From assembly GCF_013426205.1 (NCBI RefSeq), contig NC_089423.1, positions 62,001-126,000 on the forward strand: a DNA stretch of 64,000 nt, given 5' to 3'. A program made the position numbers and the translations under genes. The DNA comes from Metarhizium brunneum (taxonomy: Eukaryota > Ascomycota > Sordariomycetes > Hypocreales > Clavicipitaceae). Positions 1 to 14,299 of the stretch are shown in pieces. Below the pieces are notes generated by a model. That model was not told the origin of the DNA. It did no database searches and saw nothing but the letters and a program-made list of their open reading frames with translations. Every line of letters starts with the position of its first letter. Within the stretch, counting starts at the first letter, position 1.

Positions 1-608
1 GAACAAGTACGGATTTGGTGGAGCAGCGCCACCAAAAGGTGTTTGTGAGAACTTGTACAAAGAAATCGTATACCCATAAAACGAGGGGATTGTAGTAGTT
101 GTCTTTGGATTCCATGATGGTAGTTTGCGTCCGGTATGTAGAAGAATAGGGTATGGGAGGCCGCTTAAAACTAAAGTTCAGTAACGTTGAACAGGGTAAA
201 AGGAGGAAAGTGAAGAAGACAAAGAGGAAAGCAATAGAAGATTTTAAAAACAACAAGCAGTCTAAGAATTCCACACTCTAGGCGACCTTGCAAAGTTTTT
301 CTTATGTATTAGAGTTTGTCAAGCGAATCTTGCTAATAGGATATGACTGTGTACTTGTGGATTAGAATCGACCCCTCTCTTTTATTGATAGAGACAAATA
401 TGAGAAAACGTTCCGTACGACTAGACCACAAATTCATAGTCCTGTACAGTAATCGATTGTTCAATTGAATAGTTTAACGCCTTTGGGAAACCCTGCCGGG
501 CTTGTAAGCGTATGCGTGTCAATCCATGATGTTTAGTTATTCAAATTTCCTCAACCCAAGCAGATAGCCAGTGTGCCAGACGTTTTGGACTGTTTGCATA
601 GTAATTCG

Positions 609-628
609 TTGAGTTTTCTCAACAAATT
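609..628 (+). repeat. palindromic element TTGAG-N4-CTCAA, copy 1
   Basis: The 20 bases here (TTGAGTTTTCTCAACAAATT) recur exactly at 22156-22175 and with two differences at 23774-23793. The first 14 bases can fold as TTGAG/CTCAA around a four-base loop. No known family recognised; could be a regulatory site or a transposon end. Confidence 0.6.
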
Positions 629-1508
629 GACTTAGGGTAGGTATATACTAATACCTTGAAGTATATACATTTAGTTACCAGGTAATTATTTACCAAGTAA
701 AATATATAAAAGTAATTATTCGCTTTGTTTTTTTAATAAAAAAGGAATTCTAATAGTTATATAAGCAAGAACGTATATATAAGTATTATAATTTAAAGTT
801 AAAGTATATTTTAAGTAGACTAAATATATATTATACTAGACCGCGTAAAATACTATAAGAAGTATGTATTAAAATTATTTATATTGTTTAAAAATTAAAG
901 TAAAAAACTAAATATTTTTATTCTAATTGTACTGTTACTTAAAGTAAGTTACTTTTATTTATTTGATATATAATAAACTAAGCTTATAATTATTAGTTTT
1001 ATAAGGCTTTTTATATTACTATAAATATTTTTAAGTATAATTAATAGCAAATATATTTACTTTATAGTACTTATTAGTTTTTAAAAAACAACAATATAAT
1101 AGCTATTTAAGCGGTACACAATACTGGAGAACGCAGCGCTAAGTGTCTCTTTAACAATAATTCAGGGGTTGTATTGCACAGGATCTCTTTCCCCGAGGTT
1201 TCTCCGCTAATACCTGCCGTCGCAAAGTGGCTAATATAGCTGGCCTATCCTGCGGTCTCGGCTGCAACTTGTAATCTGGGTCGTAATATACGACTCTCTA
1301 GGCTACTAGGGTAACAGCTAAGGTTTTTAAGGGATAAACTAATTATAATTTATATTAATAAAGTTATTAAGATAATTTATTTGAATAATTAAGTATTATA
1401 TTAATAATGAATTATAAGTTATAATAAAATTATTAAAGTTAGAAAATTATAACTTATATAGCTAGCTTAACTTACAGCTTGTGTCCTGCATATAACTGGG
1501 TCGTAAGA

Positions 1509-1767
1509 CTACAATCCAACCCTTGTATAATTAACCACCCGTGACCTGACAAGGTTAATAGAGCAAGGCCTCCTGGCTGTATCGGCGCTCTAGCTATTAA
1601 TTATAGGTAGCTGTTAAGTAGTATAGTAAGAATTAATAAAAATATATAAGCTTTTTTTTTTTAAAAAAAAAATTTAAAAATTTATTTTTCTTACTTTTTA
1701 ACTCTCTATTAGCTATATTCCCCTTGTGAGGTCACGGGTAGTTAATTATACAAGGGTTGGATTGTAG
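1509..1767. mobile_element. MITE-like element with 39-bp terminal inverted repeats
   Basis: Bases 1509-1547 and 1729-1767 are inverted copies of each other over 39 bp with a single mismatch. The roughly 180 bp between them is AT-rich and has no open frame. The size and structure fit a small non-autonomous DNA transposon. I could not fix a target-site duplication with confidence. Confidence 0.6.
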
Positions 1768-3907
1768 GTATAAAAGCTATTAGAGGTTTCTTGCTGCAGA
1801 AATTTTTAGCAAATACCAAGCCAGCTATTATCTACGTTATTTATGTTGTCGAGAGCACACCCTATTCAGGCTGCCGGGGAACTGATAAAGCGTACAAGGG
1901 CTGTACTGAGGACTCAAACAAACGGACACGAGAACTCTATAAGTTCTCCATCTCTCTTTGAATGTACATACGAGATGGGCATTAAACTAAACTTGACTCC
2001 CAGTTGATGTTTTGACACCTGCATAGCCTACGCACCTGGATGGCTTACGCAGACATAAATACGAGACGTGCGGACAGGGCGCGGTATAAGCCGCCGCTAA
2101 ACTGCATCTGCCAGGCTTCGCAATGCGCATTTGCCGCTTGCGGTGATTCGGAGATATGCCGCCAAGTGCCTCGGCATGTGGTTCATCTTCACTGTATCGG
2201 CCGGCAAAGTCCATTAGCCACGGGTTCCTACCCCGCCTCCTGTCAAACAGGCAGTGCATCATGTAAATGGACCGCTCTACAGGGGCCGTTACGTAAACGT
2301 CTTCTCTCGCGTTAGCTGAGAAATAGGTACAGGGTTTCGGACAAATAATGGGCCTTGCCGGTCAGGTCAGGATGGCGTTACATCAGCTTACATGTAGGTC
2401 GCGAGTCAGTTAGGCTTGGCTTGATTACGCCAAGTACTACTCCGCAGCCTATGCAAAGGTCAACTGGTGTCTCGGTTAATTGTATTTTCCACTTATCTGC
2501 TGTACGTAAACTCTATTTCGTGATATCCTGGCACAGCCATAACCTTAAACGGCCTTTGTGGCGTGAACTACTCTCGGTTCGGCACCGTCGGGGGCCGGTA
2601 TTTGCTCGTTTTATCCACATACTCCTGGCTGCAACAACCATGCAGGCGGATTACTTGTATTATATATAAGCGAACTATAGCGCATAAACGTGATTTATTC
2701 TGCGCCCCTTTACTCGTGGAATCTTTGTGCACATGTGCGCGAACCTAGGGTTCCCAAATCACGTCACATCTTGCTTGATACTTGACTTTTGACTGACTTT
2801 CGAGTCATAAGAGAGTAGCCGCGACTGCAAATTACCATATTTATTAATACATGCTGTCTTGTATATAATCTCCTCTATTATACTCCCAAGACTGCAGGTT
2901 ATTTCCTTTATCCACAATAATTCCCGGTAACAAAATTATTTATGCTTTTATTATAGAACGCTTTGCTATACACGTTCTTATAAATTAGAATTATTTGTTG
3001 GTATAGTTCTTGCAACTACTAGCGGGTCTGGTAGTCTTGGTAGTCTTACAGAATATTAAAGCTGGTACAAAGTTGCTTTCTAGAACCAAGCCACAACGTC
3101 CCTACAAAATAACAGAAAAGATAAGACGTATTACTAGTTTTATTAAAAAAGAGAAAAAAATCTTAAAGAAAAAAAAGAAGCGGATACGACTAGTTAAAAT
3201 GCAATACGCTTTTGCCCACCAGGTAGTAGGAATTAGAGGCACCAGGTCGGTAGCCCTAGCGCTCGCCGCCAATCTGAAATTGGCTGGGACCCACCAAACT
3301 TGCACGTTGTCTAGTCGGTGAATTAGTTCATTGAAAAAACTCAATCAAATGCCGAACGTACCGACACCCGAGGCCGGACCTCAAAATCTGCCAGAAATAT
3401 GATGTAGGTACTGACAAAAAAGGCATCACTGTAGGAATAGCTAAGCGCAGTCGTTTGGATGCAGGCCCCATACCTGTCAAGTATGCACTTTCACAAAGCT
3501 CGTGAGCCTATCGTGTGTACAATGTTGTGTAACAGAGTGGGGTTGTACCCGAAAACACAGTCAGTTTAGTGGCAGAAACATGTAGAAGCACCAGACAGCA
3601 TATATACATCCTGCAGTACAGTACGCCTGCTCGATACTATCCCGAGAAGGCCACTATGTGACGGGTAATAATGAATGGCTTCAGCATGATAAGTCTTTTT
3701 TGAAACGTTAATACATTGCGAATGTCATGGGTGATGATCAAACTTGCTCTGCCGCGGTATTGTCTGATCGGGATAACTGTCACATCGGATGGAAACCAAA
3801 GCCGGGTATTTAAGAACATAGCGTCCCGCTGAATAGTAAAGGGCTAGAAGAAGATCTATTTCGAAATATATTTCGTTAAACTGACCAACACAACCAACCG
3901 TCTCAAA

Positions 3908-5146
3908 ATGGCATCCATGAATGCGCTTGTGCTCCATGAGCCGGGGAAACTCAGTCTTGAGACGGTTCCTAAACCAAGTGCAGCCCCCGGCTCAGTTATA
4001 GTGAAAGTGCTTGCCGCACCAATGTGGGATTATGTTGTGAGAAGCTTACCCATTGATCGAACTCAGTCCTTGGTATCGCATGCTAATTGGATTGGTCCCT
4101 TTATGTTAGCCTGACATCCTTAGCGGACAACGAAGATACCATCTGCCTTATCCCCTCATTTTCGGGACGGCTTGCGTCGCCCGCGTGGAAGAGTTTGGGC
4201 CAGATGTCAAATGTTTCACTCCGGGGCAACTGGTTTTCTGTGACTATGTGATTCGGTTGAATGACGAACGAGTCGTACAGGGTAAATCTCTCCACCAACA
4301 ACGGCCACTCCATTTCCTCGGCAAGCCAAGGGTTGAAATGCTCATAAAACTGCAGGATATCACGGCGGCTTCACACCTCTTGAGCAAGCCATGTCAAACG
4401 ATTACTGGCGAAATGGCTGTTACGCACAATGGGCGAAATTCCCCGCAGAGAATGTCCACCCTATCTCCAGTTCTGTCACTGCTTCACCATTCGAATTAGC
4501 CGAAATAGCCAGTCTCATGCCAGCTCTTGGCGCTGCAAACTCCATTTCCGTCTGTCCCGGCGAAACTGTTCTTCTACTACCCGCCACGGGATTCTTCAGC
4601 TCGAGTGTGATACCCGTGGTACTCGCTCTGGGGGCGAATGTTGTGGTGGGTAGTCGTTCCCAAGAATCGCTCGATAGGCTGGTGAGCCACTTTGAGGGGG
4701 AAATAGACGGAAGGATAAAAAAGGTTGTACTAACCGGAGATGCGACGCAAGACACGGAGGCTCTGAAGGCGGCAACACCAGGCGGTAAAGGTGCTGATGC
4801 GTACATTGACTACGCTCCACCGATGGCCGATGGATCGCATGTCTCGGCTGGCATCATGGCTCTCAAGCGATATGGACGATGCTGCTTTGCTGGCGTAGTC
4901 ATCCAAGATGTTGCGTTGCCCTATGGCCCCATCATGGTCAACTGCATCACTATCCGCGGCCAATTTGCACAGGGGCACAGAGATGTGGCGCAAGTGATCC
5001 GTCTCATTGAGTCAGGAACCCTGAAGCTGCGAAAAAAGGTCCAGGGACCCTTTGCGCTTCAGCAGTATGAAGCAGCGCTTGCGGCGGCAAAAGAAAGTCG
5101 CGGATGGGACAAGATGGTTGTACTCGCGCCGGAACATGACGCTTGA
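3908..5146 (+). CDS. medium-chain dehydrogenase / zinc-type alcohol dehydrogenase-like oxidoreductase
   Basis: Three exons, 3908-4036, 4110-4281 and 4356-5146, join in phase to a 363-residue protein, the usual size for this family. The introns are 73 and 74 nt with acceptors TTAG and GCAG. The N-terminal half has the GroES-like fold signature (LPYPLIFGTACVARVEE, then PGQLVFCD), and the middle has the Rossmann segment ETVLLLPATGFFSSS of the NAD(P)-binding domain. Members of this fungal group usually lack the catalytic zinc ligands and act as NAD(P)H-dependent reductases on quinones or enones. The substrate cannot be told from sequence. It is the leftmost gene of the secondary-metabolism-like block and reads toward the convergent F1-beta gene, with which it shares a 0.5-kb gap. 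Exon joints are inferred from phase and family similarity. Confidence 0.85.
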
Positions 5147-5639
5147 CTGCCCAGTTTAAAGGAAATAGGTCACAAAACGTGGCAGAGCTAGACTATAAAA
5201 TACATACCATAGGTAACAGTCAACGAGAAGTTTTGTCTCAAGTTAGTCATAACAATTGCAAGAGTAATGCATCCCTAATTGACTGAGTAAATTGCGTAGT
5301 GCAGTAATGCGACGCCATTACTAAATATAGTAAAGTCAAGTGTTAGAGTGGGTCTAGTGCGAGCGGGTCGCACGGGCCGGGCCGTGCAAGTGGAAATTGA
5401 TTGGAGGAAATATGACTCGATAGCATTCTTCCGTCTTCTATGAACAGGTAGCTATATTGACTGGACAGACGAAGCGTCGGCATATAAAAAGTTTGGGGAA
5501 GTCAAGCAGGTCATAGACGATAATAGACGCTCTCTTTTTCCGGTATAGCTCGTCTACCACGCATCACCTTGTCGCTAGCGATACAACTCTATCGTACATA
5601 TACGTACGTACTATCAAGTGATAGTAGTAGTTAGGCAAC
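5147..5639. other. intergenic, convergent 3' ends
   Basis: Lies between the 3' ends of the dehydrogenase and the F1-beta gene. A short GC-rich patch near 5360-5395 is self-complementary, but I see no gene or repeat. Confidence 0.5.
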
Positions 5640-7615
<1,976 letters not shown>

Positions 7616-9859
7616 TTTATCTGATGACAGAGCGTGATCAGATATGGGAGTAGAGAGAGACTGGAACTGGGAGAGTTTGCAGAATCAGCATGGAGAGCAC
7701 TGCCAGGCGGAAGAAGTCTGTCTTGGAGTTTTCTTGCTGGACGGAGTATAAGTCACGGGAAACTATGGTGCCAGCACATGAAGTAATGGCCGGCGAGTGG
7801 CCCACGTTTCGATGTGATGTGAAATGTTCGTATAAAATTCTGGTTCGTTGTATTAGACTTTATTAGTCTTGCAGGGGTGCGCCGTGGCTAGGGCTGCTCG
7901 TGAGTGGATTGACACACAAGCAGGGCACCCTAGCATATACAATGCGAATCTCTGCACCTATTGATACAACGCCTTGGTCAAGATACAAAAGGAGAAGGCG
8001 AACTGTGTTGTACGGCACCCGCGGTCCGGGGCCTGCAATTCTAGGATGCCCCTTGTCGCGGGTAAGGAGCTTACTGGTCGATTTACACCGGTCCAGCAGC
8101 CTTTTTGTTCTTTGCGGCTCTACAGGCCTGGGCGAGTGCAAGTGTTTCCCGTCCTGGAAACAGTCTCGTTGGCATGATTCTGGTATGAAAACTCCCCAAA
8201 TACTACCATGGCCTTACGAACGCTAATAGCATTACTACCTAGGTATAGCAGGCCGCAACTAAACGAGACCACGTGACTGTGTCTTAAAGAGGCAAGATCA
8301 GCACGCTGCGCCGGCACACCGCCTTAAACCGGGTCCTGCGGCCACCCCGGGCCGAGCTAGGCAGTTGCTATCCTCACACCGCAAACTCATGCGAGAGAGA
8401 TGCGGCCAAGACCGCAGACGCCTGGCTGTTTATGAGAGGCGCAGACCGGCCCCCGCCGGTGATGCGTGCCGTTTCATGTTTGACAGCGGGCACACTACTG
8501 CCAGTCTCAGTTGACAAGTAGGTTGCCAAGATTCAATGGGCTGTCGGCATAAATAAGGGTCCGCGCCAGGCAGTCTTCCGGTCAATGCCGTCGCCCAGAG
8601 GTCGGGCCGTCAATTTACGCACGAATAGACACACATCGCTTACACCACAAAGTCATAAAGCGGCGGGACCTGCCACCTCGTCGGCCCTCGGGACTTTTGC
8701 CCTCCCTGCTAGTAAGTTGCAGTCGAGCAGTCTGCCAATTTCACCACCGTCGTCATAGCTTGGCTGTGGGCTAAGCAACCTTGCAATTAGGGCCGTGGTA
8801 ATATTGTTCGGCAAACACGCTCGTTGGTTCGGGCCAAGTGGTTCATTGTTGGCACATGGCCGATTGACCGGTGGCTATTGCACCGATCAAATCCGGCGGC
8901 CAGGACCAGTGGATCAGTGCAACGTGCGATACGACTGTACAGAAACCCTCATCACGGTATAATGCAACTGCCATGATGGAATCATCCCAGCCCTGTGTCC
9001 CGGCATTGCAGAAACTGCCATATCTCCGAATCGTCGGCAGAGATCAATACCAAGCACACACACTACAGGCAACGCGTCATTTGATCCTTGTTGCGCAAGT
9101 TCTCCTCAACCCCGGCTTTTAGCGGCCAAAATAGAGTCTTCTTCCGTTTGGTCCGGAATCTACCGTGTCAGAGGCCTTGCCGATCCAACTAGTCATGGTA
9201 AACTTGCCCAGTTGTCGTGCCTGTGCGCTTCTCGGGCACTCAGAAATTGATTCCCATCATCCGTCTTCGCGCGGACGGTTGTGGTTTTCAAGGTTGACAC
9301 AATTAGCCCTTTGCATCTCCTTAGCCAAACACTATCCAGACATTTCTTCGATATAGTCGTGGCAGTGTACATGGCAAACACAGCCCGAGACTAAGTGTAT
9401 GAGTCAGACTACAAGCCTTACCTGGCAAGGGTTGCATGGCGTCTCTTGGCTCTTTGTAGCAGCTGGGCATAGAATGATATGATGTTACTTTCCGACCTTC
9501 CGCATACATGTCTCCTGTACAGCTAAAAGACCCCTCGTAAAAGTCCCACCAACTTACGACTGGTCCCGAATACTTCGCATATCTGCTCTTACACGTCTGG
9601 CTTTACAGGGCGAGTGTACCTTGAGGGATTATTCATTCCTATACGGAGTTTAACTCGCATTGCTAGCTAAACTTTAATTTCCGGCATAGCCTGTGCGGTA
9701 GATATGCTTATCCTGGCCTTGGGGTATATAAAACATATGCCGTGATTAGTCACGTTAACAAATATATATTCAAGGTGCTATCCCCCAGACATAACTTGCA
9801 AATGTATATACGGCAGCGCCAGCTAACCCGTTGACACTTAACGAATAGGCCCACACTCG
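7616..9859. other. 2.2-kb intergenic region
   Basis: The F1-beta promoter side is followed by normal-composition DNA with only short overlapping open frames. The longest, about 108 codons at 7900-8226, resembles nothing I know and has an equally long antisense partner. No RNA gene or repeat seen. Confidence 0.5.
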
Positions 9860-11844
9860 ATGCTCAGTATGGAATGCTCTGCGCAAAACGAGTCCTTGTC
9901 CACTTCTCCGCCGATTTTAGACAATGCATATTACTTCATCGAGGCAACGAGGTCGCTTCTTGACGAAGGTGATGTCACCGCTCTCGATACTCTCGCCAGC
10001 CGGCTCAGTCCGTTCAGAATTCAATACCGGTCAGTAGTCGAAGGAGATATCATCTCGGTCAAACCAGTACTGGTCCTTGAGCATGAGCAATCCCCAATGT
10101 AAGCCTCGATATTGGGAATAGCCAACTCCCGCCCCTGAATGACTAACTCACTTACGTGAATTAACTCCATTTACAGTAAAGGCAGATGGAAATCGACCGA
10201 ATCGACCGGCTTTGATGTGGGAGTATTCCAAGACAACTGCTCCACCCTTGTTTCAGCTTTAAATAGCGGAACCACAAACACGGATCCATACAAACCAGGG
10301 CTTACGACTCCCGCCATGACGAACAATATACTGGTTGATTACGAGGCTAATAGCCACGAGAATGCTATCGTTTATGCCCAGATCCCTAGATATGGGACTG
10401 GGCTGGGGCTCGGCACGCGAAATTCCCTGGCCACCACTAATGTTGACTTGTCCCAGGTTTGGACCCGGCCCCGATACTACCGTCGTCTCCAGAGTGGAAG
10501 TAACCAGGATGCTTTGTTTCTAGGCACACAACGCCGGCCTAGGGTTAGCAGATACCGGTCACGCAGTGCATGAAACGACTGATTGTAAGGGCCCGTTACA
10601 CCAACAGGGGACAGCATGAACCGCACTTGCAACTTGTTCTAATATCAGTTAATAGCCTCTAGTAAGGATTCATCGGGGGACTGCACATTGCCATTACCAG
10701 ACTTTGATTTGATCGACTTTGATGGCTGTGCGTACTTGACGGGGGGGGGTATGGGCACATCTTGCCACAATCAACCCACTGAGATGACACACATCATGCA
10801 AAATACCCGGTCTCTCAGCTCTGCCGGTCCTCCTGGGGATTCCATCTTTGTGGAATTTGACAGCTCCCTACAAACTTCCGGAACTGTCGGAAATGTTGAG
10901 CCGCGGGCTCCGCGTGCTGAAAACAATGACGCCCTATCCACCTCTGGAGACACTCCAATATCCGACTTCGACTCACCCGAAGGTTGCCTTGTTGGCGACA
11001 CACATTCTCCTGTTAGCAACACACTATACGATTCAGTCAAGGGTACACCTAGTGCCTCTGATGCAGCTTTGCTCAAAGTCAACTATGCACTACGCGTATG
11101 TATTCGAGCCGACTATGTCGAATTTTTAGAAACAAACTTGCCACGCTGGGTTAAACATGGTATTTGGCGTACAGTCTGGCCTCCGAGCAAAGCAAAGGGC
11201 GCGCACGGCTACGAAAGCTTGCAAAAGGCATATTGGAATATATGCCGGTTAGACAGACAAATGGGAGATGATGCTATCAGAAGCAGAATGGCCATGGTTA
11301 TGCTTCACCTGGAGTATGAAAAGGCTTGCCTCACGTGGAAAAGCCGCACAAGCACCAGTGAGAAGCCAATTACAGGGGTGGGAAGAGGGGGTATTAGTTG
11401 CTTGATTGATGATATTATTAGTAACACATATCCAGAATGGGCTTCTGCCAACTCTCAAAGAAAATCTGAAATGCGAGCTAAATTTCACGATAGGAAACGG
11501 TATGGAAAGAGATGGTGGATGCTAGTAGAACCTCTTGGGCCTAGTATTTTGATTCTATGCTCATCAAAGTTTGCAGGAATAATGTATAGTGCTTTCCCCT
11601 CTTTTCGCGCCTATACCTATACTAGAGACTTTTACTAAACCAGAATCATAGGAAGAATACCGCCGTCACCGCCAAGATAATCAAGGATATAGAGCGGGCT
11701 ATAAAAAACTCCAGGACGGGTTTGCTTGACATTTTAAACAAGGTCAATCCAATCGCACAGAGCTTGTTCCTGAACCACGGATACGAAAGCCACAATCTTC
11801 AGATAAAGCTACCTCTTCTCCTTGAACAACCAGACTCGTCGTAA
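9860..11844 (+). CDS. uncharacterised fungal protein, multi-exon
   Basis: Starts at ATG 9860. Exon 1 (9860-10098) joins exon 2 at 10177 through a 78-nt intron with branch site GACTAAC. The last joint is clear: 11583 to 11652, which lets the frame continue past an apparent stop to TAA at 11844. The middle joint is uncertain; an acceptor at 10648 works with a donor near 10457 or 10544. The C-terminal 200 residues are the most protein-like: a Trp-rich segment (LPRWVKHGIWRTVWPPS) and a block reading YGKRWWMLVEPLGPSILIL. I have the impression that similar blocks occur in unannotated hypothetical proteins of other filamentous fungi, but I cannot name a family. The N-terminal third is acidic and low in hydrophobic residues. 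No signal peptide and no clear membrane segment. Function unknown. It lies between the F1-beta gene and P450 no. 1. Confidence 0.55.
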
Positions 11845-14299
11845 TTTCTGGATGTTACAAAACCATTGATATCAGCAGTTTAAAGGTCTAGCCAGCCGTC
11901 CTGACTCTATCAGGTAATTAGCTAAGAAGTCTTTTTACGGGAGACGAATAACATACATAAGCCCTTTTAGAAATTAGAGAGAACAATAACCAATCACTCA
12001 ACAGAGAACACTAGTTCATAGCAAATCTCATAACGTGACGATAATGTTGAAAGAATACCCAGAGCTCTCACAGCAGCCCACGTCAGAACAGCAGCCGATA
12101 ACAAGTCTGTGTTATTCGAAAGCAGCAGCTGCTCACCGCTAAGTCTTGAAACTGCTGCTACGTAGTTGTCAGAGCTGTGATGGTAGACTTTTTCGGGTAG
12201 AGGGGACAGAAGCTCGTAGTCGGGCTGTTGGAATCTTCGGACCGGGGTCGGCCGAGGCGGTTAGATTTGACGGCCGCCCTATTCGGCCCGATACTAAGCT
12301 TATCGTACCCGGTATCTGAAACAGTCTCGATCGATCAGGCGATAACTGCACCTTCTGGTGCTGGCTTTGATATCAAGCTAGCTGTTGCTGGTGTTCATGA
12401 TATTACGTGCTCGCTTGGCAGAGCTCTTGCAGATGCTGAAAGGCGAGATTTCTTGATTGTAAAGTCGTCCTGCAGATACCGCCTGGCAGGTTCGTCGCTG
12501 TTGCTCTTGTTGATCTAGCCCATCAAGGCTGATTATTGTGTCTGACGGGTCGGACGGAATGGTCGACCGGTTGGCTGTGGCGGCTATGGAATTTGAAGGA
12601 ACATGGAAGGAATAGGAAAGGCTGTCAAGGTGGTTCTACAGCAGCTATTTAAGAAAATCTGCTACAAGCTTTGCAGATATTGATAAATTTGGTCGGGTTG
12701 ATTAAATTGAATTGATTGGTAAGGTACTTGTGAGCTATTATCCGTTAATTGAGTTATTTAGCAAATAATGTAATATGACAATGATCTGAACTTGGATTTG
12801 ATATTAGTATACCCAGTCGCTCCATGTCTCTGTCGTACGAATTACCTCCGGGTTGGTGGAGGTCCTACCAGGCTTTACTACAAGCTGCTGGCATTAACAG
12901 GGGGCACGGGAAAACAAGAAGCCTATCAAGTCTTGGCCAGGTGTCAAAATACGGTGACACAATATCACGGCGAATAATCCATGTTTCAGCTCGAGTGTAT
13001 CGGTGGAACTAGCCTAGACGTTGTCCGGTGGTTACCGAGAACACACACTTGGGTACCACTCAAAGAGGATTATGTCTACAGTCCGCGATGATAATACAAG
13101 GACTACGAGTCGACGCCATAACCAGAGAAGTGGGTCCAATCGCGCCCAGGAGTGTGTTGGGCCAACCAAGACCGAGATTGCGATTGATTGATTGATTGAT
13201 TGCTTGTACATGTATTTTCCGTCCGCAGTGGGAGGACGCCACCTACCACGACTGGCAAGTAGGGTTGCTGCCGTCAATGGAACAACGCATGCACGGTTTC
13301 CGGATGCAGTTGACCTCCACTTGACCTGCAGGACAGAGCGCGGGAGCAGCGGCAAGAAAAAAACCTCCGCGACCAGTGAATCCTCACCCTACTATCGGGC
13401 TGCTAATAGCACCCTGCGAGGAAAAACTTTTTACATAGGAGAGTGGAAGACCGAGACTCGAATTGAATTGAATTGAATTGGATTCGGCATCGCCTATCGG
13501 CGCCCTAGAGTAGGTTTAAGGCGTACTACTAGCCAAGGGATTTTTGTGACAAGGGCCTAGTATTTAGGGGCTTAGAACAATATTCGTATTCAGCTAATAC
13601 TTTACTTTAATATTAAAGGTTCTTAGTTTTCCTTAAAGCCCTTAAGAGAAAAAGCGTACGGCGCTAAAGATTTCGTCCCGTCCTGTAATATATCCAACTT
13701 GGCTGCGAGCACTTACTATTTGGAGCGTGGTAATAAAATATTACGGAGGACTTATGCTATTAAAAAAATAAAGCCTTTTCTTTAATAAACTTAACAAATA
13801 AGTGTGAATAGATTTAATAATTACACTTTTGTAGAGAGAAATATATATAGCTAATAAGTTGGCAATATAGCGTCAAAGGGGTAATCAACTAAAGTAAGGA
13901 GCAACTTTATATATATAGTATTTAGTTAAATTCCCGTAGTATTTAGATATTTTAAATTATAATCTGTTTTATTCTCAGCCTGTTTCAGCTCTCTGCGAGG
14001 AAGGTCTTGCAACCAAATTTATTGATACTACTCTTTCAACCATGTCTATTACACATGGTGGGCGCATTATTGATAATAGTGGCGTCAACGGATAAATCGT
14101 CGAAAAAAACACCGCATCTGAATCGCTAGCTGCTACACAAGCTGCTTCAATGGAGATTTGTGGTGGTTAGAAGCCTTATAGAGCGCCCTGACAATGCTAG
14201 CTATTCAAGTTCATCATAAACTGTAAAAGAGTCCTCCAACAGCTCGACAGATAGCTCCGATCAAGGACTAATGCCACATTTAACTCTATTCCTGGGTTC
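11845..14299. other. 2.4-kb intergenic region with AT-rich block
   Basis: No gene recognised. Two short simple repeats occur: GATT units near 13181-13200 and GAATT units near 13460-13480. About 13560-14000 is AT-rich with many stops in all frames, probably decayed repeat sequence. Confidence 0.5.

Larger units (their letters stand above)
1..3907. other. gene-poor, AT-rich left flank
   Basis: No convincing gene. About 600-1130 and 1320-1480 are extremely AT-rich with many TA steps, as expected for sequence worn down by repeat-induced point mutation. The rest has normal composition, but its open frames are short, overlap on both strands and mostly begin at non-ATG codons. An inverted-repeat element lies at 1509-1767 and a palindromic 20-mer at 609-628; both are listed separately. 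Confidence 0.6.

Noticed and set aside
1987..2669. Overlapping open frames on both strands, 60-104 codons
   Set aside because: Similar lengths on opposite strands, partly non-ATG starts, no domain; chance frames.
3010..3321. 103-codon frame with a hydrophobic start and Lys-rich middle
   Set aside because: Begins at TTG, composition driven by A runs, and an antisense frame of equal size covers it.
4420..4806. 128-codon minus-strand frame
   Set aside because: Antisense of dehydrogenase exon 3.
7863..8226. 92- and 108-codon frames on opposite strands
   Set aside because: No recognisable motif; mutual shadows.
12169..12518. Opposite-strand frames of 60 and 96 codons
   Set aside because: No splice context, no domain, mirror each other.
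13181..13480. GATT and GAATT tandem units, considered as a CRISPR-like or satellite array
   Set aside because: Simple microsatellites of four to five units; no spacers and not expected in fungi.
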